Assembly (NCBI GenBank): GCA_002395225.1
Contig: DGWH01000100.1
Span: 4,357-35,180 of the forward strand
Length of the DNA: 30,824 bases
From: Christensenella sp. UBA4263
Lineage (GTDB): Bacteria; Bacillota; Clostridia; Christensenellales; Aristaeellaceae
Direction of reading: 5' to 3'
Positions 22,645 to 30,659 of this stretch are shown in pieces. A model generated the notes under the pieces. That model was not told the DNA's origin. It did no database searches and was given only the letters and a program-made list of their open reading frames with translations. The position numbers were made by a program, and so were the translations under genes. How positions within the stretch are numbered: the first letter of the stretch is position 1; each line of letters starts with the position of its first letter.

Positions 22645-24372
22645 TCAGGTTCCATCCGTCTTTCCCTGACAAATGACACAGGTTTTCTGACAGAAAGCGA
22701 TGCCATAGGTCATGATTCTCCGGTATCTCAGTCGCTGCAGGGTCATAAAGTATTTTTTCTCTTCAATCTGTGCTGCCGCTTTCTCTGCATCTGAAACCAT
22801 TTCCTCCGTCACAGATGAGACTTTGACTTCGAGAATAAAAGCCAGATCCTGTCTGACTTTCCTGCGGGCCATGACATCAAAACGCCCGTTTCCGCTTTCC
22901 CGGTTGCTTTCGCAAAAGTAATCACCATTCAGTTGCATCAGTGTCAGCAACACTCCGTGATAAAACGCTTCAGTTGTATCATAATAACTCATTGAGCAAA
23001 GGAACTCTTCGTTCAGGATTTCCTGCATCCGGTCTACATTTCCTTCCTCCATGGCGTGATAAAGTGCATGGACATCAAACATTTTCACCTTCTGCCTGAA
23101 CCAGTCACGAATCTGATCCCGATAGATTCTGTGTACTTCTTTGTTCGGAATTCTGGCCTGTATCGTTTCCCCGTCAAAATGTGTGGCCGTCAGATAGCCC
23201 GCAGAAAGCATCACATTCCATACATTCTCCGGCTTCTCAAACAGCTCATCATACACGATATTATCCTGTAAACGAAAAGAAATTTCCTCTCCCTGAATCA
23301 CCTGCTCGATCATGTCTCTCGTATTCTGGTCAGCCTTCTCTGCCAGTTCCCGGATGATGGCGTTTTCACTGGTGCTGGCCCAATAAGCCAGCGGCGGTGC
23401 ATTCGGATTTGCATTTTTATCCTCAATGAACTTGATCACCGACCAGGGATTATAGATCACCGTGTCTCCAAATCGATATCCATCGTACCACTCCCGTACC
23501 TGCCCGGCAAAAGTGCCGGCGCCGCTGTCCTCAAGCAGTTTGCGTGTTTCCTCTTCCGTAAACCCGATGGCATCTCCTCCTCTTACAGAAAGAACAGTAT
23601 TGATATCTGGATTATTCAATCCAGTATAGATGCCTTCTTTTGCAATTCGCAGGCAACCAGTCACCACCGCAAACTGCAGATTTTCTGAATTTGTTTTGAG
23701 AACATTCTGCATCATCGGCCCAATGATATTCACCATTTCTCGGTAATATCCGTTTGTATACGCTTTCTCAAGGGGAACATCATATTCATCGATTAAAACA
23801 ACCGCCCTTTTCCCGGAATCCTTTCGTAAAAACTCTGTCAGGCGTTTCAGGGAATTCATCAGATCAACCGACGACATTTTCTGCCCGTTTTCATCTTTAC
23901 CGAGATAGACTCGCTCAAAAAAGAAACGGTCCGTACGGTCCAAAGCAGGGCTGTCCAGCAGGTACTTTTTTTCCTGAAAACACTTGTACACCAGTTCTCT
24001 CAGTATCTGATAAGCAACTGAAAAGTCTCCGCCCTTCACCGTTTGAAGTGTCAGGTTGATCACCGGAAAACTGGTCATCTGGTGAATATACGGTTCACCA
24101 GCCTCCATGATTTTAAGTCCACGGAACAGTTCCCGATTTTCCGCATTCAGGTTCTCATCCCGTGTATCCTCTACAAAGTACCGGATCATGGAAAGGGTCA
24201 GCGTCTTTCCGAATCGCCTGGGCCGCAGAAAGAAGGTCGTTTCATGTTCCCGGTTCAGCAGCGGAATCAGCAGTTCCGTCTTGTCCACATATCGAAAGCC
24301 GCCTTCCAGATTGCTCTTAAAATCCTCAGATGCCGTCCTCGTCTTTTTCTCCTCTTCCCGATAGATGTTCAC
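22645..24372 (-). CDS. AAA-ATPase-like protein with C-terminal PD-(D/E)XK nuclease domain, copy 2
   Basis: I favour the GTG start at 24372 (GGGTGAG a few bases upstream), giving 575 residues; an in-frame ATG at 24417 adds 15 residues but sits only about 13 nt past the -10 box. Motifs match copy 1: a 'FRYVDKTELLIPLL' opening, P-loop FLRPRRFGKTLTLSMI, Walker B-like VLIDEYDVPLEKAY, the middle 'YDGYRFGDTVIYNPWSVI' segment, and the nuclease residues GNGRFDVM...FILEVKVSS. It ends YGIAFCQKTCV, close to copy 1's YGICFCRKTCI. Identity looks moderate, so the duplication is old. It is a single gene with its own promoter. The biological role of the family is unproven. Confidence 0.9.
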   Translation of the reverse strand: MNIYREEEKKTRTASEDFKSNLEGGFRYVDKTELLIPLLNREHETTFFLRPRRFGKTLTLSMIRYFVEDTRDENLNAENRELFRGLKIMEAGEPYIHQMTSFPVINLTLQTVKGGDFSVAYQILRELVYKCFQEKKYLLDSPALDRTDRFFFERVYLGKDENGQKMSSVDLMNSLKRLTEFLRKDSGKRAVVLIDEYDVPLEKAYTNGYYREMVNIIGPMMQNVLKTNSENLQFAVVTGCLRIAKEGIYTGLNNPDINTVLSVRGGDAIGFTEEETRKLLEDSGAGTFAGQVREWYDGYRFGDTVIYNPWSVIKFIEDKNANPNAPPLAYWASTSENAIIRELAEKADQNTRDMIEQVIQGEEISFRLQDNIVYDELFEKPENVWNVMLSAGYLTATHFDGETIQARIPNKEVHRIYRDQIRDWFRQKVKMFDVHALYHAMEEGNVDRMQEILNEEFLCSMSYYDTTEAFYHGVLLTLMQLNGDYFCESNRESGNGRFDVMARRKVRQDLAFILEVKVSSVTEEMVSDAEKAAAQIEEKKYFMTLQRLRYRRIMTYGIAFCQKTCVICQGKTDGT

Positions 24373-24429
24373 ATTTCTCACCCTTTCTTGGATTCTTTTG
24401 CTCAACCATCCATTCATTCTTTAAACCTA

Positions 24430-24458
24430 ATATTACCACGCTTCGAATGTGTTGTCTA
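24430..24458 (-). promoter_or_regulatory. Promoter of AAA-like copy 2
   Basis: TAGACA (24458-24453) and TAATAT (24435-24430) are 17 bp apart on the minus strand. Transcription would start near 24423, which favours the GTG start at 24372 over the ATG at 24417. Confidence 0.65.
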
Positions 24459-24702
24459 CTTTTCCATTGAGCAAAAATATTTTTTTACCAGAATTGTCCC
24501 TGATGATGTCATCAAATACTATGCCTAACCAATTCACAGAAAGCCAGTGTATCATTGCATTGACTTTTTTAGATTACTTAATCTACCGGAAAGACGACCG
24601 GTCATGCTTCATGTTTTTCCCACCCGTCGCGCATCTTGCAACTGAAATCCATTTTATATGTTTTACTCATGGTTGCTCTGGCGAATACACCGCCTCGTGT
24701 GC

Positions 24703-24731
24703 TTGAGTCCCGCAGTTTTTACTGATATAAT
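24703..24731 (+). promoter_or_regulatory. Promoter of the sensor kinase-regulator operon
   Basis: TTGAGT (24703-24708) and TATAAT (24726-24731) are 17 bp apart, with an extended -10 TG one base before the box. In the rest of the 24459-24702 gap I see only a small dyad, TAGATTA-CT-TAATCTA (24570-24585). Confidence 0.8.
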
Positions 24732-24750
24732 GTCTTTGTGAAAACCCATG

Positions 24751-24796
24751 CCTGCGACTTTTTGCAAACAGTTTAAAGCACTTCGCAGGTTTTTTT
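24751..24796 (+). terminator. Terminator-like hairpin in the sensor kinase leader
   Basis: CCTGCGA (24751-24757) pairs with TCGCAGG (24783-24789) around a 25-nt loop and is followed by seven T residues. It lies between the promoter and the sensor kinase start, so it may act as an attenuator. The 7-bp stem and large loop make it weaker than the other terminators here. Confidence 0.5.
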
Positions 24797-24827
24797 CATT
24801 CAGGGACAAACAGTGAGGCGTGTCATC

Positions 24828-26672
24828 ATGAGAAATAAAGTCCGTGCAGCACTGCGTTATTACAAATCCCATATCTGGATTGAAATTGCTCTCTCCATCG
24901 TGCAGATTTCCGTGGTTCTTCTCCTGATCTTCTACTTTTATCTCCGAAATCAGTATTATGAATACCTGATCTCCGAGACGGAAAAGACAGATGAGGTCAT
25001 CCTCTCAGCCGCCTCCAGCAGTCTCAACAACCTGTTCTCCGCTCAGCTCCATATCGGTGCTGAAATTGCGGTGAATGATGAACTATACAGTGCGGTCCAC
25101 AGCATCCGGGAAGATGCCTTTCATCTGACTCCGTCCGTACAGCGAAGGCTCAAAAACGAGCTCAGCCGAATCAGCCATTACTCGGAGGATATCGCGGCAC
25201 TGGCCGTGGTAACCGAGAAAGGCCTCCTGTACGAATATGGGCGCTACTGGAATGCCAACAGTCTGCCCGGCCTCTGGTCCGAAGAAAACCTCCCGGCTCT
25301 GCAGGACATGTATGCGGGCGTTATCCAGCGGCTCAAAACCCATCAGGCAGGCTATTATCAGGTCATGACCAAACCCGCATGGCGAACCGCACTGCCCGCC
25401 ATGAACATTTTCCACATCGGGTATCCCCTGATTGGCACCTATTCCTCCCTCTCAAAGGTCGAGGCGGTCATCGTTGTAACCTACCGGATGGAAAACATCG
25501 CCAGATCCAGTGCCCTGCTGGGGAACGACACGCTGGATTACACCTACCGGTACCTGACGGATGACCAGGGAACCATTATCTTCCACGAGGATGCCGGTTA
25601 TATCGGAAGCAATGAGGCGGATTATCTCAAGCAGACAAAGGCAGAGGTCATCATCCGGCCGCTTCAGTATTTTGGCTGGAATGTCAATATCGCCATTGAC
25701 CGCCAGGCAATCCTGAAGCGGATCCAGGATACCTATTATAAATCCGCGGTGGTGTACATGCTGCTGATCATGCTGGCGTTTGCCGTCTGGACGATCCTGC
25801 TGCGTTCCATCCTCCGGCCCATTGACACCGTGAAACAGGCCATGAAGGAAATCGAACACGGCAACCAGGAAAAAGTCGAGATCCGCGGCGAGCATGAGAT
25901 CTGGCTGCTGGCTGCCGAATATAACCGGATGCTGGATGCCCTCAGGGAACAGCATGAAATGCTTCAGAGAGAATACCAGGAAAAGGTAGAACTGAGCGAG
26001 AGACGCATCCAGGCCGAACGGACCGCACTGGAGTCACAGATCAACGCACACTTCATCTTCAACACGCTGAACGCCATCAACTACAACGTCATGCAGTCCG
26101 GGGATGATGAAACCGCCGGCCTCATCAAGCGCCTCTCGAACATCCTGCGCTATACCCTGTCTCAGAAGACGGAGGTCACCATCGGCTCCGAGTTTGATAT
26201 GGCCCTTCAGTACCTCTACCTGCAGAAATACCGCCTGATGGACAAATTCGAGTATGAGATTACCTTTCCAAAAGAATACAGTGAATGGCCCTGCTGCAAA
26301 CTGTTCCTGCAGCCCTTCATTGAAAACGCCATTGTCCACGGTTTTGAGGCCATGGACAGCGGCGGAAAAATCCGTGTCATTGGTTCTGAGGTCAGCGGAC
26401 GTTTCCAGATCATCATTGAGGATAACGGACGGGGCATGAGCGATGAACAGCTGGCCTATGTCATGGACAGCCTTCACGGCGAAGTGAACCTGAACCTTGC
26501 CCCCAGCAACCGCGGCATCGCCATCCGCAACGTCCTGATGCGGGCACGGATGTTCTTCCGGACAGATTTTGAAGCAACGCTTAAAAGCGAACCGGGCCGG
26601 GGCACGACTTTTACTTTCCTTCTGCCGATCCCCAGACAGCCCGGCGAAGATGAAGACAGCGAGGTGATCTAA
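24828..26672 (+). CDS. YesM-like sensor histidine kinase
   Basis: This membrane kinase of 614 residues probably senses an extracellular carbohydrate-related signal. It has an N-terminal membrane segment (about 12-36), an extracellular sensor region (about 40-300), a second membrane segment (about 305-328), a HAMP-like linker (LRPIDTVKQAMKEIEHGNQ) and a His_kinase/HATPase region. The phosphoacceptor is His408 in INAHFIFNTLN, where most relatives have NPHFLYN, so the Pro is replaced by Ala. The ATP-binding boxes are ENAIVHGF near 500 and IEDNGRGMS near 530. I use ATG 24828 (GAGG 9 nt upstream); GTG 24813, with AGGGA upstream, is an alternative. It is followed 2 nt later by its response regulator. 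Confidence 0.9.
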   Translation: MRNKVRAALRYYKSHIWIEIALSIVQISVVLLLIFYFYLRNQYYEYLISETEKTDEVILSAASSSLNNLFSAQLHIGAEIAVNDELYSAVHSIREDAFHLTPSVQRRLKNELSRISHYSEDIAALAVVTEKGLLYEYGRYWNANSLPGLWSEENLPALQDMYAGVIQRLKTHQAGYYQVMTKPAWRTALPAMNIFHIGYPLIGTYSSLSKVEAVIVVTYRMENIARSSALLGNDTLDYTYRYLTDDQGTIIFHEDAGYIGSNEADYLKQTKAEVIIRPLQYFGWNVNIAIDRQAILKRIQDTYYKSAVVYMLLIMLAFAVWTILLRSILRPIDTVKQAMKEIEHGNQEKVEIRGEHEIWLLAAEYNRMLDALREQHEMLQREYQEKVELSERRIQAERTALESQINAHFIFNTLNAINYNVMQSGDDETAGLIKRLSNILRYTLSQKTEVTIGSEFDMALQYLYLQKYRLMDKFEYEITFPKEYSEWPCCKLFLQPFIENAIVHGFEAMDSGGKIRVIGSEVSGRFQIIIEDNGRGMSDEQLAYVMDSLHGEVNLNLAPSNRGIAIRNVLMRARMFFRTDFEATLKSEPGRGTTFTFLLPIPRQPGEDEDSEVI

Positions 26673-26674
26673 TC

Positions 26675-27424
26675 ATGCGTATGATCGTAGTTGAAGATGA
26701 ACAGCGTTCAAGAGAAGGCCTTTGCCATCTGCTCTCCGCACTGCCGGGCGACCATCAGCTGGTGGGCCAGGCCTCCAACGGCGTCGCAGCGCTGGACATG
26801 ATTCTGCAGCTCAAGCCGGACGTGGTCTTTACGGACATCAAAATGCCGATCATGGACGGCATCACCCTCATCTCTAGCGCCCGTTCCTATAACGTCAAGA
26901 CCGAGTTTGTGATCACCACCGCCTATGCGGATTTTGAATTCGCCAGGCAGGGCATTTCCCTGGACATCGCCGATTATCTGATCAAGCCGGTCACTCAGGA
27001 GGATGCCCTCCGGGTGCTCAAGCACGTCGAGCGCCGCCTGAACGGCGTCAAATCGAAAGCACCCGAAACCCGCCTGCGCAGCCGGTATCCGGACAGCCAT
27101 CCCACCATTTTAAAATCCCTGGACATTCTGGAAAACGCGTATGCCGGAAAGCTGAACCAGCGCGACCTGGCCTCGGACCTCGGCGTTTCCCCGGAATATT
27201 TCAGTTATCTGTTTTCAAAGAATATCGGGATGACATTCTCGGAATTTCTGCGCCGTCTGCGCATCGAAAAAGCACAGGAACTGTATGCCTCAAGGGAATG
27301 TCCGAAACAGGAGGTCCCCTATGCCGTCGGCTTCTCCGATGCCAAATACTTTGCCCAGGTGTTTCGGTCGGTCACCGGCGAAAGCCCGGCCGAATACCTG
27401 AAGAGCCACAATCTGAACGATTAA
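26675..27424 (+). CDS. YesN-like response regulator with AraC-type DNA-binding domain
   Basis: This 249-residue protein has a receiver domain (about 1-120) with acidic VVEDEQ, phosphoacceptor Asp54 in VFTDIKMPIMDG, Thr81 in ITTAYAD and Lys104 in YLIKPV. An AraC/XylS double helix-turn-helix follows at about 150-245, with NQRDLASDLGVSPEYFSYLF and the second helix pair ending VGFSDAKYFAQVFRSVTGESPAEY. It is shorter than classic YesN proteins because the linker between domains is brief. GAGGTGA, lying in the end of the kinase gene, is its Shine-Dalgarno. It probably activates the solute-binding protein and permease genes that follow. Confidence 0.93.
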   Translation: MRMIVVEDEQRSREGLCHLLSALPGDHQLVGQASNGVAALDMILQLKPDVVFTDIKMPIMDGITLISSARSYNVKTEFVITTAYADFEFARQGISLDIADYLIKPVTQEDALRVLKHVERRLNGVKSKAPETRLRSRYPDSHPTILKSLDILENAYAGKLNQRDLASDLGVSPEYFSYLFSKNIGMTFSEFLRRLRIEKAQELYASRECPKQEVPYAVGFSDAKYFAQVFRSVTGESPAEYLKSHNLND

Positions 27425-27466
27425 CCCTCTCTTTACCTTAAATCTTTCTACCAAATCTTAAAATTT

Positions 27467-27482
27467 TTGTCCAAAATTGTCC
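27467..27482 (+). promoter_or_regulatory. Candidate regulator-binding direct repeat upstream of the solute-binding protein gene
   Basis: TTGTCC occurs twice exactly 10 bp apart (27467-27472 and 27477-27482), about one helical turn, ending 21 bp before the -35 box. An upstream pair of AAATCTT copies lies near 27440-27460. AraC-type activators often bind such phased direct repeats. That the YesN-like protein binds here is inference. Confidence 0.4.
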
Positions 27483-27503
27483 CCCCTTTCGTAAATCCGT
27501 TGG

Positions 27504-27532
27504 TTGAATTCGAACAAAAACGATGATAGAAT
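27504..27532 (+). promoter_or_regulatory. Promoter of the solute-binding protein gene
   Basis: TTGAAT (27504-27509) and TAGAAT (27527-27532) are 17 bp apart, 54 bp before ATG 27587, which has AGGAGGGA 6-7 nt upstream. Confidence 0.75.
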
Positions 27533-27586
27533 TTTAGCCAACAAGGCAGAGAATCGCCTTTTAAAAAATTTCAGGAGGGACAAAAA

Positions 27587-28834
27587 ATGAAAAAGATCCT
27601 TACTCTCATGCTCGTGCTGGCTGTATGCGTATCCGCTTTCGCATTTGCCTGTGCCGAGCCCGTCGAAGTGGAACTGTGGCACTACTTTGATTCGTCCAAC
27701 GACAAGGACATGATCAACAAGTGGGTCGATGACTACAACGCCCTGCAGGACAAGATTCATATCACCTCAACCTATGTTTCCCGCCAGGAACTGATGAATC
27801 AGTACGCCATCGGTGCCATCTCCGGCGAACTGCCTGACATCGGCATGGTCGACTCCCCTGACATGGCCTCCTTCATTTCCCTCGGCGTATTCGCTGACAT
27901 CACGGATCAGCTGAATGCCTGGGGCGAACTGGACAACTTCTATCCCGGCCCGCTGAGCTCCTGCAAGGACGCGGATGGCCACCTCTACGGCCTGCCCCAG
28001 AACACCAACTGTCTGGCGCTGGGCTGCAACATGGATCTGCTCAAGGCCGCCGGCTATGATCACATGCCGAAGGACCTGGAAGAGTTCAAGGAAATGGTCG
28101 CCAAGACCAGCGATCCGGCCAACGGCATCTATGGCATGGCCATGTGCTGCATCGGCACAGAGGAAGGCACTTTCCAGCTGCTGCCCTGGCTGCGCTCCGT
28201 CGTGGACGGCAAGAGCGTCAACGTGGATGACCTGACGGCCCCCTCTGCGGTGAAAGGCCTCACCGTTCTGGGCGACTTCATTCACAACAACTACATGAGC
28301 AAAGAGGCGGTCAACTGGACACAGGCCGATGCATGGTATGCATTCTGTGCCGGCAAGGCTGCCATGGTCGAGTGCGGCACCTGGCATCTGGCCATGACCA
28401 ATGACATCAACGGCGCTTTCAACTATGATTTCTGCCTCCTGCCCACCGGTGAGGAAGGAACTTCCACCTCCACCATCGGCGGCGAAAACTTCGGCATCTG
28501 CACCGGCTGCGTGGATACGGATGCCTGCGTCGAATTCCTCAAATGGATGTGCTCCAAGGAAAAGGAAGCCGAGTGGGCGGTTGGCGCCGGCAAGATCCCG
28601 GTCCGCGGCGACTCCAAGGCTGAATACACCTATGAGACCAAAGGCTTCCAGGTTTTCGTTGATGAAATGAATTATGCTCAGGCCCGCGGACCGCATGCAG
28701 AATGGCCCACCATCTCTGAGGCAGTCTATACCGCCTGCCAGTCCGTATTCGTCGACAATGCTGACCCTGCCGAGGCACTGACCAAAGCGATGACGGTTAT
28801 CTCTCCGATCGTCGCCGAGAATCCGCTGCCCTGA
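27587..28834 (+). CDS. Extracellular solute-binding protein of a carbohydrate ABC importer (family 1)
   Basis: This 415-residue protein has a signal peptide (MKKILTLMLVLAVCVSAFAFA) followed by CAEPVEVELWHYFDS, the typical start of a family 1 sugar-binding protein. The Cys at 22 has Ala-Phe-Ala before it, a poor lipobox, so it is either a weakly matching lipoprotein or is cut at an A-x-A site and anchored otherwise. Later features fit the fold: GELPDIGMVDSPDMASF, DGHLYGLPQNTNCLALGCN, and the AWYAFCAGKAAMVECGTWHL ligand-side segment. It has its own promoter and is followed by a strong terminator before the permease genes. The ligand is probably an oligosaccharide, but its identity is unknown. 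Confidence 0.93.
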   Translation: MKKILTLMLVLAVCVSAFAFACAEPVEVELWHYFDSSNDKDMINKWVDDYNALQDKIHITSTYVSRQELMNQYAIGAISGELPDIGMVDSPDMASFISLGVFADITDQLNAWGELDNFYPGPLSSCKDADGHLYGLPQNTNCLALGCNMDLLKAAGYDHMPKDLEEFKEMVAKTSDPANGIYGMAMCCIGTEEGTFQLLPWLRSVVDGKSVNVDDLTAPSAVKGLTVLGDFIHNNYMSKEAVNWTQADAWYAFCAGKAAMVECGTWHLAMTNDINGAFNYDFCLLPTGEEGTSTSTIGGENFGICTGCVDTDACVEFLKWMCSKEKEAEWAVGAGKIPVRGDSKAEYTYETKGFQVFVDEMNYAQARGPHAEWPTISEAVYTACQSVFVDNADPAEALTKAMTVISPIVAENPLP

Positions 28835-28872
28835 TCACGGACACGCATGATTTACTGACTTAAAGCTCTGAC

Positions 28873-28908
28873 GGGAGCGGTCAGCGCTGCTGACCGCTCC
28901 TGTTTTTT
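28873..28908 (+). terminator. Terminator between the binding-protein and permease genes
   Basis: GGAGCGGTCAGC (from 28874) pairs with GCTGACCGCTCC (to 28900) around a GCT loop and is followed by TG and six T residues. It ends at the base before an ATG and 15 nt before the likely permease start. Partial termination would give more binding protein than permease. Confidence 0.9.
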
Positions 28909-28923
28909 ATGAAAGGACTGGGT

Positions 28924-29820
28924 ATGATGTCAAAACGAATACGCCCCGTTTCAGCACAGCGGCAAAAGGAGGCTTATTTCTTTATCCTTCCGGCTTTTAT
29001 TTACATTCTGCTGGTCATGGGGTATCCCATGATCTACAATGCGGTTCTGAGCCTCAAGAATATGGATGTGAAGAACCTGAAGTCCGGGACATCGGTGTTT
29101 ATCGGCCTTCAGAATTATGCAGAGCTGTTCGGGAATGAAACCTTTCAGCTGGTGCTGAAAAATACCTTTGTGTTTACGATTACCTGCCTGATTTTCCAGT
29201 TCACAATCGGCTTTGCATTTGCCCTGTTCTTCAAGCAGCGTTTTCCCCTTTCCGGTGTGATCCGCGGTATGATTCTGATCAGTTACATGATGCCCATTTC
29301 CGTTACCGGTCTGCTGGGAAAGAACATCTTCATGAACGACGGGCTGGTCAATGACCTGCTCAGACGGATCGGAATCACCGGTCCGGAATGGCTGACCAAC
29401 ACAACGTTTTCACTGCCGGCCGTCATCGCGATGAACTGCTGGGTGGGCATTCCTTTCAACATGCTGCTCCTGATCTCCGGCCTCTCCAGCATTGAGAATG
29501 AGGTCTATGAGAGTGCCATGATCGACGGCGCCAGCTGGGGACAGCGCTTCACCTTCATCACGCTGCCGCTGATGAAGAGCTCCATTCTCGCCGTCCTGAT
29601 GCTTGGATTCATCTACACGTTCCGCGCCTTTGATCTCATGTATATCATGACAAAAGGCGGACCGCTCAACTCCACCGACGTCCTTGGAACCTATTCCTAC
29701 ATGCTGTCCTTTACCCAGTTTAAATTCTCCAAGGGCTCCGCGGCCACCATGGTATTGTTTTTCTGTCTGTTTGTGGTTGGCATGTTCTATCTCCATCTGC
29801 TCAGAAAGGAGGATAAATAA
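28924..29820 (+). CDS. Carbohydrate ABC transporter permease (MalF/UgpA-like)
   Basis: I use ATG 28924 (AAAGGA 6 nt upstream) rather than ATG 28909, which abuts the terminator T-run; this gives 298 residues. There are six membrane segments, beginning with EAYFFILPAFIYILLVMGYPM. The cytoplasmic EAA loop for contact with the ATPase reads YESAMIDGASWGQRFTFITLPLM near 190-212. It closes with GGPLNSTDVLGTYSYMLSF, typical of the MalF branch of sugar importers. It is followed 2 nt later by the second permease, and together they form the channel. No ATPase gene is seen, so a shared MsmX/MsiK-type ATPase elsewhere is expected. Confidence 0.93.
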   Translation: MMSKRIRPVSAQRQKEAYFFILPAFIYILLVMGYPMIYNAVLSLKNMDVKNLKSGTSVFIGLQNYAELFGNETFQLVLKNTFVFTITCLIFQFTIGFAFALFFKQRFPLSGVIRGMILISYMMPISVTGLLGKNIFMNDGLVNDLLRRIGITGPEWLTNTTFSLPAVIAMNCWVGIPFNMLLLISGLSSIENEVYESAMIDGASWGQRFTFITLPLMKSSILAVLMLGFIYTFRAFDLMYIMTKGGPLNSTDVLGTYSYMLSFTQFKFSKGSAATMVLFFCLFVVGMFYLHLLRKEDK

Positions 29821-29822
29821 TC

Positions 29823-30659
29823 ATGGAAGGCACGATCTCCAGGAATAAGAAAATTCTGTTTGCCGTCATTGCCGTACTCATTGCCATTCTGTTCCTGTTT
29901 CCCATCTACTGGCTGGTTCAGTTATCGTTCAAGCCGGATATGGAAGCATTCGGAAGGGTGCTTACCTATTATCCGCATACATTTACCTTCCATCCCTGGC
30001 AGGAAAACCTGAATGACCCGGTCTTCATGGTCTCCCTGAGGAACAGCTTTATCAATGCCTTCCTGACCATGGGGATTACCCTGCTGCTGGGGGTTCCCGC
30101 CGCCTACGGCATGGGCCGGTACAAGGTGCGCGGCATTAACCTCTTCCTGCTGGTCTTCCTGGTCTCTCAGATGCTGCCTGCCTCCCTGACCCTCACCCCG
30201 CTGTACCTGATCTTCAGCAGGGCAGGACTGCTCGGCACGCATATCTCCTCCCCAATCGCCATCGCCGCCGGCAGCATCCCCTTTGCCATCATCACCCTCA
30301 GACCGTTTTTTCGTTCCATTCCGGTGACCCTGGATGAAGCCGCCCGTCTGGACGGGTGCGGCCCGCTGAGGTCCTTCTTCCTTGTCATGGTCCCGGCTGT
30401 CAAGACCGGCATCATCACCATCGTCGTCATTTCCTTCCTGAACGGCTGGAACGATCTGGTTTTCTCAATGACGTTCAACGTCGGGGCAAGCATGCGGCCT
30501 CTGACGGCCAACATCTACAAGTTCCAGAGTGCCTACGGCACGAAATGGAACTGCATCATGGCCTATGGAACCATTCTCGTACTCCCGGTTGTGATTCTGT
30601 TTATCTTCATGCAGAAATACATCGTCGGTGGCCTGACCGCGGGCGCCGTAAAAGAATAA
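29823..30659 (+). CDS. Carbohydrate ABC transporter permease (MalG/UgpE-like)
   Basis: This 278-residue partner of the preceding permease has six membrane segments. It starts with KILFAVIAVLIAILFLFPIYW and the characteristic LVQLSFKPDMEAF. The EAA loop is TLDEAARLDGCGPLRSFFLVMVP near 174-196. The typical FLNGWNDLVFSMTF segment follows, and the protein ends FIFMQKYIVGGLTAGAVKE, as in MalG-type proteins. AAGGAGG, lying in the end of the upstream gene, is its ribosome site. The 90-bp tandem repeat begins one base after its stop codon, and no poly-T terminator is seen before the window ends. Confidence 0.94.
   Translation: MEGTISRNKKILFAVIAVLIAILFLFPIYWLVQLSFKPDMEAFGRVLTYYPHTFTFHPWQENLNDPVFMVSLRNSFINAFLTMGITLLLGVPAAYGMGRYKVRGINLFLLVFLVSQMLPASLTLTPLYLIFSRAGLLGTHISSPIAIAAGSIPFAIITLRPFFRSIPVTLDEAARLDGCGPLRSFFLVMVPAVKTGIITIVVISFLNGWNDLVFSMTFNVGASMRPLTANIYKFQSAYGTKWNCIMAYGTILVLPVVILFIFMQKYIVGGLTAGAVKE

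Noticed and set aside
24570..24585. AT-rich dyad TAGATTA-CT-TAATCTA as a terminator or promoter element
   Set aside because: No T-run and no -35/-10 pair in proper spacing; too short and AT-rich to support a function.
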